A stretch of 11,016 bases of DNA. Source: Candolleomyces eurysporus (taxonomy: Eukaryota > Basidiomycota > Agaricomycetes > Agaricales > Psathyrellaceae). The stretch is taken from positions 1 through 11,016 of the forward strand of contig JANBPK010000170.1 of the NCBI GenBank assembly GCA_027579435.1, in the 5' to 3' direction. Under the pieces are notes generated by a model. It did not search any database. It had not been told where the DNA came from and saw nothing but the letters and a program-made list of their open reading frames with translations. A program made the position numbers and the translations under genes. Positions 1 to 7,950 of the stretch are shown here, one piece after another. Each line of letters starts with the position of its first letter. Position 1 is the first letter of the stretch.

Positions 1-43
1 AAAATGAAACGAAGATGAAATAGCAAGCAGTAGGGAGAAGAAA

Positions 44-533
44 ATGATATTCGGATTTACGCTGCCAGCGCCATCTTACCCAAGGAATAATACTCTATCC
101 GAACTCAACTTCCACCCAGAATCCATCGACTACATCAATTCGCATTTAGCCTCACGCAGACGTAGCAATCCATCCAGCAAGGGGAACTACTCCACCCTTG
201 AAAATAAGACGTGATACGCCACTGCCCACTATACCCATCCCAACCTCCGCCCAATCATCCCAAAAAATCATCCCCAATCAAGATCGAGGTTTGCAGCCAC
301 CCGAGTATGAGGGTGAGCCCCCAGACCAAATCGGCTCAGGAGAGTCCGAGTGTCAACCAAAAGTGAAACGGTTGAGCGCATGCGCAACTGGAGACACGAA
401 GGGAGACCAGGCTGAAAATGTTATCGTAACGCGCTCCGAGATCCGTTCTACTCCATATCCTCATATTTCTGACCCCCCACGCAATTTCTCTAGAAACCAA
501 AATGCCTTCAGCAGCACTCCGTCATTCACCTAG
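44..533 (+). pseudogene. Hypothetical coding patch with a frame change
   Basis: I do not recognise this protein. From the ATG at 44, which has A at -3, a frame runs 56 codons to a TGA at 212-214, beginning MIFGFTLPAPSYP. A second frame, open from about 198 to a TAG at 531-533, continues with a Pro/Ser-rich, low-complexity composition (111 codons). The first frame ends exactly where the second begins, beside an AAAATAA run. A one-base indel near 198-212 would join them into about 160 residues. No convincing intron connects them: the GT at 162 has no branch-like sequence or in-phase acceptor nearby. The 3' end overlaps the stop of the minus-strand gene (522-524) by a few bases, so the two would be convergent. 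It could be a real frameshifted gene or chance open frames. The low-complexity composition gives little evidence either way. Confidence 0.3.
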
Positions 534-691
534 GACCGTTTGACTCAGCCTACCCACCTTCACCAACTTAGGTGGCGTTTCCAAGTTCCGAATACCATTG
601 TTGACCATCTCACTTCGATGGGTTGGCTCGTTTACAGCACCAGAATCGATCGGGCGTGCATACACAGAAAATGCAACCTTTGAAGAAACAT

Positions 692-741
692 CTTAGGGAA
701 AAAAGGTAAGACGGGGAAGGGGGGAAGTTGGGAGTACTCAC
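692..741 (-). other. Spliceosomal intron in the decayed gene
   Basis: Read on the minus strand, this 50-nt stretch starts GTGAGT and ends in a pyrimidine-rich CTAAG. Removing it joins an open frame upstream (ending PQPLP, phase 1) to an open frame of 56 codons downstream without a stop. This is the strongest local evidence that coding is on the minus strand here. Confidence 0.6.
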
Positions 742-943
742 ACGGAAGAGGTTGGGGCTCCATGATAATCTGCTGGATCGGATCGCGCACTACGAAGACC
801 TGGTAATTCGTGGCAGAAAGTCCTAATCGATCATCCCCTAGTAGCATAGGTGGCACCACGTCCAGGGTTCCCAAATTTTCCGTTTTGAAGCCACGTTATC
901 CCACGATTTTCCAGGTATGCAGGAGCACCGAGAGCTTTTGAGC

Positions 944-1021
944 CTTCAAGACAGTTTATGGACACGGATTCGGGGAGATTTAGTCAGTAATCATACGTTG
1001 GGCCTCTTCCATCTCACTCAC
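944..1021 (-). other. Spliceosomal intron in the decayed gene
   Basis: On the minus strand this 78-nt segment begins GTGAGT, holds a CTGAC branch-like sequence at 987-983 and ends TTGAAG. It follows a block ending in IRYQVSLDEVVS. The next block is open in a different phase, so a base may have been lost or gained near the junction. Confidence 0.45.
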
Positions 1022-2213
1022 GAAACAACTTCATCCAGGGACACTTGGTAGCGAATATTCGACGAAAACCCACTCCACGTGTATGAACGGCGAATAGAAA
1101 ACCGATCAACAGGGTATTCATCGTTCATCCCTCCTCTGAGTATTTCATCAGCGATAAATCAAGATTTGTCCGAAACTGAATCGTACCAGAATGGCCGTCC
1201 TTCAAAAACCATCCAACTCTTCCTGCTGATACATAAACCGTAACGTAGCTCTCTTTCTCTGTCTCTCCGGTCGTCCCTAAATATCAGTCGGTATGCACAC
1301 TCCCAGTATCAAAAGATGGAACCATTACTTACGCTTAACCAACGAAGAGCCTGTTAAACAGAAACCTATTCTCGTCCACCATTTCTCGACCGGCCACTTC
1401 TGGCGTCCTTCACGGCCACCATAGCCAAAGAACAAGATTGCTTCATAGAGCATGGAATTCCAGGTGATTTCGAGAAAGCGATGGACAGCCCCGTAGCGGG
1501 GAGACGTATACGAGTAAGGTCTGGTCCTACACCGGGAACGGGTGAATAACGGTTGATGGAAAAAGAAGAACTTCTTACTCCAGCATTTACCGAACAACCC
1601 CCGCATTTGCCCATAGTGGTGCCCTTCCTTTGGATACAATTCGATTCTCGAACAAGAAAAGAAAAAAAAAGGGAGTCCACAACCAAGATTTTGGTTCCAG
1701 GTGATGATGGTGTACGGAGGAACAAACGCGGGACTCTGACGTGGAAATAAACACGGGTTCCACGCTTGAGTCAGCTTATCACAAGTAGGTGTCAGGAGAG
1801 CACGATCAAATGGGAACCATCCATGACACGGTCCAAACACAAGGCCATCGAGTCAAAGACACGACAGAATTTGGGGTTAATCCATAACTGAAGCCACCGG
1901 TACTGATCACACCGGCCAACGAAGGTAAGGACCTCCCCATTGTTGACGTTTTACCGGGCCTTAAATCTCATCGAGACGGTACCCATTTAACCACATCTAA
2001 AATTCCCCTCACCAGAGCATCCTCCTTGACCTCATTGAGCGCTCAGGACCACCTGCTCTTCGTTCCAAACTTCCAAGGCTTCCACGGAACGGAATATTCG
2101 TCCGAAATTTTGATCTATGTAAAGGTCTTAACGCTGCCAGAGGCAAACACTTCCATCTTTCCTCACATGTTTCCGGTAACTCCCTAGGTACTGTTTGTCA
2201 TGCACACACATCT

Positions 2214-2223
2214 TATATATATA
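2214..2223 (-). promoter_or_regulatory. TATA box of the decayed gene
   Basis: A ten-base alternating TATATATATA lies about 60 bases upstream, on the minus strand, of the ATG at 2156. This spacing suits a short fungal 5' leader. Alternating AT tracts also occur by chance, so the assignment rests on position. Confidence 0.4.
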
Positions 2224-2500
2224 CATTCAACTAATTCAAGCATACGAGTTCAATTTTTAACAGTATTCGGTCGCATTGCTACTCGTAACATTTTGGAGAG
2301 TGAATGGCCACTAAAATTGAAGTAATCCAAATACTAACATCACCTCTCTCCCTTCAATACCTTATATTTCAGCGTGTTCAAGCACTTTCACGTCAACGGA
2401 TCTTATTCATAGATTGAAACGTGACAGTTACTACTTGCTTCACATTGACTATAAATAAATTACAATAATCTGATATTGTGCAAGAAAATAGGTATCAATG
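2224..2500. other. AT-rich intergenic spacer
   Basis: This AT-rich stretch lies between the 3' end of the F-box gene and the promoter of the next minus-strand gene. It would hold the 3' untranslated region and polyadenylation site of the F-box gene. No open frame, RNA gene or repeat is visible. Confidence 0.5.
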
Positions 2501-3723
2501 TCAGAACCGAAATTCGGCAGAGAATACTTCATTCCAGCGAGTATCCCACTCGACTGACTCATCTCGCTTAAGATGAGAGAACTCCCCGATAGCGTTGTAG
2601 CCCCACAAATTTCTTCCCAAACCAAGAGATATTAATAAAGGATTCCTCGATCGTAAAATCTCTACGTCCAACAAAATTTCATCCTTCAGCACCCCGTCTG
2701 CAGTGATAGGAGCTTTCCATCTTGCCATTGGATAGATGAAATTCTTGTTCAAAAGGACATATCTCAGCTGAGACTGCCGCGGGGAGCCCGTTCCCAATCG
2801 GAGTAAAGCTACCTAAAAAAACTCACGTTTACAGTTCGCAAAATGATTATTAACATGTCAGCATTAGTCCATATGCAAGCAAGAATTACTCCAAGGCTCA
2901 CCTTGAGATCCATCGTTGCCTGCTCTAACCAGAATCTTTTCAAATTGGGGAATGCGAAGTGCAAACGGGGGAGCGCGAATTCCAGATTCACGTCACTGAC
3001 CAACTTCAAACTGAAAACCTGCATTGACTCTGCCAAAGGCGATCCCTCTGCTCCTGATAATAAGTCTGCGAGGTCGTCATAATGCATGGTAACATCCATA
3101 TGGATCTCTTTTAAGCATCGAAAACAAGATATAGCCATCAGCGAAACGGATCCTGATACCATTAAGTACCTAAGGTTAGGCAAGGTCAAAGGCGAGCTTG
3201 GGGTCGAAGATTGGACCATCGACTTGAGGACCTCATTTGTAGGCATGCATTCACGGATCACGCCCATGCGGAGGAGTAAAGAATGCATCTGCATTAATCC
3301 GAGGTTACGGCCGTCGATCTTCAAGACGATCAGGTTCACGAGCAGAGGTAGTACCTGACAGATCATGGTGGAGTATAAGAACGAATCGTATGATTTCCAC
3401 CCCATAAGCGATAATTTCTTGACATAGAGGCAGTAGAGATGGGAAGTCTTCGACCCTGAAAGGAGAGTTGCCAGTAAACGTCTTGCCGTTCCCCATCGAA
3501 GAACTAGAGAATGATATCAGAGATATCCCCCTACCATGGAGAACCGCTTGCACACCATCATGAAATTGGTGAACGTGCGAGTGTCTTCCAACAAGTGGGA
3601 TGCTATTTCCTCCAATGTCTCGGCGGCAAGAAGGGTGATAGGAGCAAGTGATGACCCATATCCTGAATCAGGCGATAGGGATGGATCTGAAAGATAGGAA
3701 TCTGTTTCTGGTCGGATCGACAT
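2501..3723 (-). pseudogene. F-box/LRR-like protein with one in-frame TGA
   Basis: Likely substrate-recognition subunit of an SCF (Skp1-Cullin-F-box) ubiquitin ligase. The ATG is at 3723-3721. Exon 1 runs 3723-2827 and exon 2 runs 2767-2501, for 388 codons including the final TGA. The intron 2826-2768 (59 nt) begins GTGAGT and ends CTCAG, phase 0. Residues about 26-75 form the F-box: a leucine-rich start, LEEIASHLL, then MVCKRFS and, past the stop, YHSLVLR. The rest has spaced leucine-rich segments (LPLLVNLIVLKIDG, LTLPNLRYLMVSG, FPNLKRFWLEQ) typical of fungal F-box proteins with degenerate LRRs. Codon 69 (3519-3517) is TGA in the middle of the F-box, yet the same frame stays open for hundreds of codons on both sides. 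A 31-nt intron (GTAGGG to CTCTAG) over the stop is too short and shifts the frame. A single nonsense change or a sequencing error is most likely. Target unknown. Confidence 0.75.
2768..2826 (-). other. Intron of the F-box gene
   Basis: On the minus strand the 59-nt segment begins GTGAGT and ends GTCTCAG. Splicing joins residues ILRTVN to LRYVLLNK in phase 0 and extends the protein by 88 residues. Without splicing the frame ends four codons into the intron. Confidence 0.7.
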
Positions 3724-3790
3724 AGATTGCCTTGATATTCAATCGAAGGGGTCGGCCGCATGCAGATTCAGTAAGCGAGGTCCCCAATTG

Positions 3791-3797
3791 TTATATA
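3791..3797 (-). promoter_or_regulatory. TATA box for the F-box gene
   Basis: TATATAA on the minus strand, about 68 bases upstream of the F-box ATG at 3723. Spacing fits a TATA element with a short leader. Confidence 0.45.
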
Positions 3798-3883
3798 GCA
3801 GAACGCCATATACAAATCAATTAGGAAGGGAAAATGCCAAATCACTCGGAAAAATTGAGAAGACTTCAACAAGACCATACGTT

Positions 3884-3974
3884 TGACGTCATAAGGCACA
3901 GGAGCCAATCCCACGAATTCACGACGTCATCAAGCTCGTTCCCGTGTCAAACTTCCAAATGATGAAGTGACGTG
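3884..3974. promoter_or_regulatory. Cluster of CRE/ATF-type bZIP motifs
   Basis: The divergent promoter between the F-box gene and the acidic-protein gene holds a perfect TGACGTCA at 3884-3891, a GACGTCA at 3923-3929 and a TGACGTG at 3968-3974. GTGTGACAC at 3985-3993 and ACGTGTGACC just after are looser relatives. TGACGTCA is the known binding palindrome of CREB/ATF-family bZIP factors, which in fungi act in stress and nutrient signalling. Occupancy and target gene are inference. Confidence 0.45.
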
Positions 3975-4208
3975 TAAGCGCGATGTGTGACACAATAACG
4001 TGTGACCGTTCGAGGTGCGTCCATAGAATTTTGTCACGCATACACCGAGAAGTTCCTCTTCCCCCAACATGCAAGACTACTACGTACTAGGGCCACTCCG
4101 AAAAATGGCACCACGCACTCTTCTCTTCACTATGTTAGTACAACCTACCCCTAACTGACGAACACGGATGAATTACGATCCCAGACCAGATCCCCACTAA
4201 ACTCAGCT

Positions 4209-4216
4209 TATAAAAA
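4209..4216 (+). promoter_or_regulatory. TATA box for the acidic-protein gene
   Basis: TATAAAAA on the plus strand, 110 bases upstream of the ATG at 4319, a usual fungal distance. It is followed by a C/A-rich leader without other ATGs, so 4319 would be the first start codon used. Confidence 0.55.
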
Positions 4217-4318
4217 TCGGTTTTCAAACGAAAAATTCAAGCTCACAACATAACTCAAGCCCCTTGACCAGTCACACTTCCATCGTTCATATCTCTCAAT
4301 CCACCAGCACTCACCCAA

Positions 4319-5515
4319 ATGGCTGCACCAACTACAACACCCTTGCAAACTGCTCTTACCCCTACGGAAATTGGTCGTACCTTTCACCACAGAATCGAAG
4401 AACTGAAGAACAATAGCTCGCCAGTCAGGTACGTGTATTTTCATCATCCACAAAAAAAATTACCGTCATTTTGACGCTCTTGCTCCCACTAGTGAAACGC
4501 GCGTACCTCCATTGCGTATCCCACCGAATTCAATCCTAGTCGGTCAGCGAACAAACCTACGGTTTCAACGCATCGAAACAAACACAAACCCTCATCACAT
4601 TCAAGGGTCTGTCATTAGCCCCCTCCCAATCCAAGCAAACTACGATAACTTATCCCTTGACGAAAGAGGTCAGCGGTTCTCAAACGTCGCAAGAAGGTTG
4701 ACGATGGCTAACACATTGAATCAGTTGTAGGATGCTCACGAGAAGAAGCCTACGATACTACAGATTTACCCATGGAAGGTTCAGAGTCTGACGATAGCAG
4801 CGACGACGATTTTATCGTGTCTGACTCCGATGAGGAAAGCATCTCTGACGATGCATCCTTCGAGATGGATAGCGAACTCGAGGACGAGGAGGAAGAGGAC
4901 GAAAACGACCACGACAGCGATGACGGGATGTACAGCTCGGACGAAGAATCCGCAATCTCGTTGGGGGAGGATACACGTACTCAAGAAGATTATTTCAGCG
5001 CTTCGCACCAAGTAATGCAACCTGAAACTCGTCCAAGTTCCTTCCTTCCCATTAACTTGGAGACGTACGATCCCATGCTTGCCAATCCTGGGCGTTCAGC
5101 GAACCACAATATCCCAGGCATCTCCACTGAAGCAAAGGCGGTGACGACTCCGACACATGATATCGGTAAGAATCGAAAAATATTCCTATTTCTACATCAA
5201 GTCCTCTGTGTTCGTCGCTTCTATCACTCTTTGGCATTCATTTATTCCTATGATAAATGTTCGAAGAGCAATGCGGTGGCTCGTGTTTTTCAGCTTTTAG
5301 ACTCTCTCACTCTTCGAACGTGTTCACGAATATACCACTGACATCACTCTCTGCCAGACCAAATATACTTAACGTGCCCACCGGAAAGAAATTTTCCTGC
5401 CTCCAGGGACCTCATGCGATGTGCCATCCGTAACTATCTCAACAGACAACCCCTGATGGTCTCCCGGGAAACCAGTGCCGGTAAACTCAAGGCAGTCGAA
5501 ATACCCCGCGTCTGA
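4319..5515 (+). CDS. Acidic, serine-rich protein of unknown function, four exons
   Basis: I do not recognise the family. The exons 4319-4428, 4493-4668, 4731-5165 and 5358-5515 join in frame to 292 residues ending at TGA 5513-5515. Introns: 4429-4492 (GTACGT to CACTAG); 4669-4730 (weak donor GTCAGC, branch GGCTAAC at 4706-4712, end TTGTAG); 5166-5357 (GTAAGA to TGCCAG, 192 nt, unusually long here). Each keeps the frame, and without intron 2 the protein would stop at 4730. Residues 1-36 are Thr/Pro-rich with a charged IEELKN segment. Residues about 110-182 are dominated by Asp, Glu and Ser, with EDEEEEDEND at the core, many sites resembling CK2 targets. The C-terminal exon is basic (RDLMRCAIRNYLNRQ, KLKAVEIPRV). 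Such acidic tracts occur in histone chaperones, nucleolar proteins and activators; which applies is unknown. No signal peptide or membrane segment is visible. Confidence 0.65.
4429..4492 (+). other. Intron 1 of the acidic-protein gene
   Basis: 64 nt, donor GTACGT, acceptor CACTAG. It separates SSPV from ETRVPPLR, with a serine codon split across the junction (phase 2). Confidence 0.6.
4669..4730 (+). other. Intron 2 of the acidic-protein gene
   Basis: 62 nt, donor GTCAGC (weak), branch CTAAC at 4708-4712, acceptor TTGTAG, phase 1. It removes an in-frame TAG and joins LDERG to CSREEAYD in the frame of the acidic tract. Confidence 0.55.
5166..5357 (+). other. Intron 3 of the acidic-protein gene
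   Basis: 192 nt, donor GTAAGA, acceptor CTGCCAG, phase 1. It joins THDI to a 51-codon exon with no stop before the TGA at 5513. It is about three times longer than most introns in this window. Confidence 0.6.
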
Positions 5516-5976
5516 CATAGTTCGCTGCGCCGCTAGCAATGTTACCTCGATTTAAGGCCAGTAATTTCAATTACCATCCCCCATATCTAGTCGTACACAC
5601 ATATCTTGATATAACCCACTTCTTGAGCTTCTCTCCATCATTCCTCTCTCGCTTGTTTTACCTCAAAACCTAACTTTTTCTTAGCCTAAATATATTCCAT
5701 CTCCCCTTCCCCCCCCTTCCTATCGCCTTCGGTCCATTCTAATCACTACTCACCCCGGCACTTCTCCCATTTTCTACTTCTTGTACCTCGGCCGTCAGCT
5801 ATGGCTTTCGTAACTGTAACCTACTAGTTTTCCTACTTATGTCTCTTCAAGTAGCACTGGTTACCTATTGTACTAAACGGTCAATTAAATATTTTCTTGT
5901 GACCAATTTATTAAGCATCGCAAGAGCCCTCAAATTTCGCATCGTCGTATAAACGTGATAATGGAATGAACTATCC
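5516..5976. other. Intergenic region between convergent genes, with pyrimidine tract
   Basis: This lies between the stops of the acidic-protein gene (plus) and the GATA gene (minus), so it should contain both 3' untranslated regions. A long C/T-rich stretch covers about 5630-5790, with a run of eight C's near 5710. It is followed by ATG GCT TTC at 5801, opening a frame of only eight codons ending in TAG. AAATATATT near 5687 resembles a TATA box. No longer gene is visible on either strand. Confidence 0.5.
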
Positions 5977-6918
5977 CTAGATTGATTCGTGCTCATATTT
6001 CACCCATCGAAATCCATTGGACCTGTCCCTTTTCCTGAAACACCTAGACGAAGCGTCCAATGAGTCACACATGGCGCTATTCCTTGAAACACTATCGCCT
6101 TACCGCATACAAAGAACTCTTCCGTCTTCTGGCCGGTAGTCACATAATCTCTTGCAGATATAGCATATACCAACTGGCCTATTGGTTCCAAACTATGGCA
6201 CAATATTCAATAGAAGTGAAAATTTGGCCAGTTAACCCCAAAGATTTCGACAGTAAGAACCAGCCGACAGTATGAATGGGGGGAAGATAATCGAGAAAGC
6301 GTACCTTTGCAAGATACAGACCACATGCATTGCATAATAGTTGATGTGCGATCCCTCTTCTCCAAATTGAAGACTCCGAAGTATGACAATTATCACATAC
6401 ACCCTCGCCGACCGGAGAGTGTTCGGTGGGCTGAATTCGATCCCCCGGAAATTCTGTAGTCTCCGAATGGACACAATGACGAAAACATCCATCTATTGGA
6501 TGGAAAGACACAGCATCCTGAGGTGGAACCACGGGCTCGATTGTAGGCTCCCGAGCAAGGAACGAAGATGTATGTTGGCAAACTGACTACATTCATAGGT
6601 AAGCCTTTTCAGAACCCGAGACGAGCAGATCTACTCAGCTGAAACAGATCCTTTATCCTCCCCTGGACGTCGAGGAAACACATGTTCGTCCAGTAAATCG
6701 TTAAATAACGAGTTGATAGAAGGCAGCTGCTTGACCTCTTCCGACAGGAACCTCTCGCTAGCAAAACTGAATGGTGGAGGTTGACGAATGCTAGGCAACT
6801 TCAACGCTTTAGGACCGGTTGTGTACAGGTTCCTCGAAGGAGATGCAGCAATGGAGACCACGCCGACGTCAACCTTTGCCATTCTCTTGTCTACATCTTG
6901 AGGTTTGAACACAAACAT
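5977..6918 (-). CDS. GATA-type zinc-finger transcription factor
   Basis: DNA-binding regulator expected in the nucleus. Four exons, 6918-6646, 6586-6305, 6192-6104 and 6043-5977, give 236 residues from a true ATG to TAG (5979-5977). Residues 1-91 hold Pro/Ser-rich segments typical of fungal regulators (LPSIRQPPPFSF, LPSINSLFNDLL). The canonical finger starts CDNCHTSESSIWRRG: C155-x2-C158-x17-C176-x2-C179, then GLYLAK and, across an intron, FGTNRPV. This is the fungal type IVa x17 spacing. A second cysteine set follows, C195-x2-C198-x14-C213-x2-C216, with YRPEDGRVLC resembling the right half of a GATA finger. The tail is basic (RKRDRSNGFRW). The introns 6304-6193 (GTACGC to CATAG) and 6103-6044 (GTAAGG to TCTAG) are good. 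The first (6645-6587) has a weak donor GTTTCA but a CTTAC branch and a TGTAG acceptor. It is smaller than most fungal GATA factors. Targets unknown. Confidence 0.8.
6044..6103 (-). other. Intron 3 of the GATA gene
   Basis: 60 nt on the minus strand, donor GTAAGG, a TGTGACTC branch-like sequence, acceptor CGTCTAG, phase 2. It places the last cysteine of the second finger in the final exon. Confidence 0.65.
6193..6304 (-). other. Intron 2 of the GATA gene
   Basis: 112 nt on the minus strand, donor GTACGC, first AG reached is CATAG, phase 0. No earlier AG occurs after the donor, which supports this acceptor. Splicing restores the finger's C-terminal FGTNRP segment. Confidence 0.65.
6587..6645 (-). 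other. Intron 1 of the GATA gene, weak donor
   Basis: 59 nt on the minus strand, proposed donor GTTTCA, CTTAC branch-like sequence 15 nt before the TGTAG acceptor, phase 0. It removes the TAG at 6633-6631. The donor is the weakest splice site in this gene. GTAGAT a few bases downstream would break the frame. Confidence 0.45.
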
Positions 6919-7044
6919 TGGAGAAAGGAAGTAGAGGTGGAAAGAAGGTGGGAAAAGGATGGAAGAGCGTTTAATTGGCTGTGTTCCTCTTTTAAAGCAA
7001 CCAAAATTCCTTCAGCATTTCAATGAATTGAAAAATCATTCACC

Positions 7045-7061
7045 TCCGTCACTTCCGTCAC
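7045..7061. promoter_or_regulatory. Direct repeat TCCGTCAC upstream of the GATA gene
   Basis: TCCGTCAC occurs at 7045-7052 and again at 7054-7061, about 130 bases upstream of the GATA ATG. Read on the gene's strand this gives two GTGACGGA copies, close to CRE half-sites. A paired regulator site is inference. Confidence 0.3.
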
Positions 7062-7520
7062 GATATTGATATCATAATCCCACTTCTTACTCAACCTCTG
7101 TCCACAAACACAGCATTTTTGAACGACGCCTCGTTCAGGTAGAGACGGATAGACGATGAATAAGGAAAAATGATACTGTACACGAGGCTAGACAGTTTTA
7201 ACCAATTTCGTACACCAACAGTATATAAATGTACTTTCCGACGTCACCGAGATTCAGATCGGTGGTAACTCGACTTCCGCCCACAGCGACCATTCAATGA
7301 AAAGCAATGAAACCACATAAAAATGCCTCGAACCATCACGAATTCTACAATTGATAAGTGCAGGAACAATTGCAGGTCGTGTGGGCTGATCTCCGCAAAC
7401 GTCCCCTAATTGATTTCTTTCGGCAGGATATATAAGGTGACCAGAGTCGCCCAACCTGTCTCAAGCACAAGCACGTCGGGTGATATCAACCTCTCACTCT
7501 TCTTGAACGTGGGTCCATCC
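7062..7520. other. Intergenic region with TATA box and small hairpin
   Basis: No gene can be supported. A TATATAA lies at 7222-7228 on the plus strand. Downstream of it is a six-base inverted repeat, CACCGA/TCGGTG at 7245-7264 with an eight-base loop. The plus-strand ATGs that follow (near 7297 and 7306) open only very short frames. A minus-strand frame of 66 codons at 7454-7254 starts at TTG and has no motif. Confidence 0.45.
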
Positions 7521-7950
7521 CTAAACACCCGCGGCTACGCCACCCCGACGCCGCTTGAACATCTCCTCGTACTCTCTCTTTACCAATACCACGGTATAGC
7601 CTTCCACCCCCTCTAAGACCTCCAAATGCTTTTCATAAAAAGGTGTATCCATAAATAAGCTCACATCGTACTGTAAATTTCCCTCCCTGAAGTGAGGCCG
7701 TATCATGTCAACCGCGAAACCACCATCGATATTCCGACAACGGATATATATTGTAAATATATCTGGCTAGGTAGCTACAACGCACTTCAGTTCGGGAGCC
7801 ATCGGATAACTGGCCCTCTCTAATTTCCCAGTTGAGAAACTGTGAGTTGGCGTTGACGCTCGCGTGCTTGGGGCCCCTGTGGTCCTTCCAAAAGTTCGCA
7901 ATTTCGAACACTTCGCGCTTGGAGGGGCCCACCACTAGAATGTGGTCCAT
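7521..7950 (-). pseudogene. Unknown protein with a one-base frameshift
   Basis: I do not recognise the family. The ATG at 7950 opens a frame with strong coding character: it begins MDHILVVGPSKREVFEIANF, rich in charged and hydrophobic residues, then NSQFLNWEIREG. Near 7766-7770 the coding signal moves to another frame, starting DIFTIYIRCRNIDGGFAVDM and running through VSLFMDTPFYEKHLEVLEG to a basic tail (KREYEEMFKRRRGG) and TAG at 7523-7521. Dropping one base in the CTAGCCA context would make a single protein of about 142 residues. An intron does not explain the switch: the sequence ending CTACCTAG could be an acceptor, but no suitable donor lies upstream. No signal peptide or transmembrane segment is visible. 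The ATG follows a TAA closely in frame, so it is probably the true start unless an upstream exon exists. Confidence 0.5.

Larger units (their letters stand above)
522..2156 (-). pseudogene. Decayed multi-exon gene of unknown function
   Basis: Unrecognised protein family. The likely start is the ATG at 2156-2154 (MEVFASGSVK), about 60 nt downstream of a TATA box. Coding-like blocks follow in changing frames. One near 2110-2045 contains FGRIFRSVEALEVWNEE. One near 2035-1970 contains EVKEDALVRGILDVVKW. The block 1902-1792 contains YRWLQLWINPKFCRVFDSM. Block 1222-1022 contains FEGRPFWYDSV and IRYQVSLDEVV, with an in-frame TGA at 1161-1159. Block 943-742 changes frame internally and ends with NYQVFVVRDP. 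The final exon 691-522 runs 56 codons to TGA. Splice signals support this strand: donor GTAAGT at 1332; intron 1021-944 (GTGAGT, branch CTGAC, ends AAG); intron 741-692 (GTGAGT, ends CTAAG, 50 nt), which joins two open frames in phase. The frames of successive blocks do not agree even when introns are allowed, so the copy appears broken at several sites. Exon structure between 1790 and 1333 is unresolved. Confidence 0.5.

Noticed and set aside
1553..1750. Plus-strand frame starting MMEKEELLTPAF, with an open frame before it
   Set aside because: It lies opposite the decayed minus-strand gene, has no splice support, and includes a poly-A stretch translated as lysines.
1325..1840. A 171-codon minus-strand frame as a single exon
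   Set aside because: Its first part overlaps a block in another frame (CRVFDSMALCLDRVMDG) with better coding character, and it starts at GTG directly after a stop. Only its 3' end with the GTAAGT donor may be real.
3517..3519. Recoded TGA (selenocysteine or programmed readthrough)
   Set aside because: TAG also appears in frame in the helicase, fungi of this type are not known to use selenocysteine, and other genes here break by indels. Error or decay is simpler.
3498..3528. A 31-nt intron (GTAGGG to CTCTAG) removing the F-box TGA
   Set aside because: It is shorter than any other intron here, and removing it shifts the frame away from the long downstream LRR frame.
6000..6203. Alternative minus-strand frame downstream of the GATA finger
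   Set aside because: It skips the FGTNRP segment and the second cysteine set, and needs an acceptor that breaks the frame from the finger exon.
7743..7763. GATATAT/ATATATC inverted repeat
   Set aside because: It falls inside coding-like sequence of AT-rich codons (IFTIYI) and is probably incidental.
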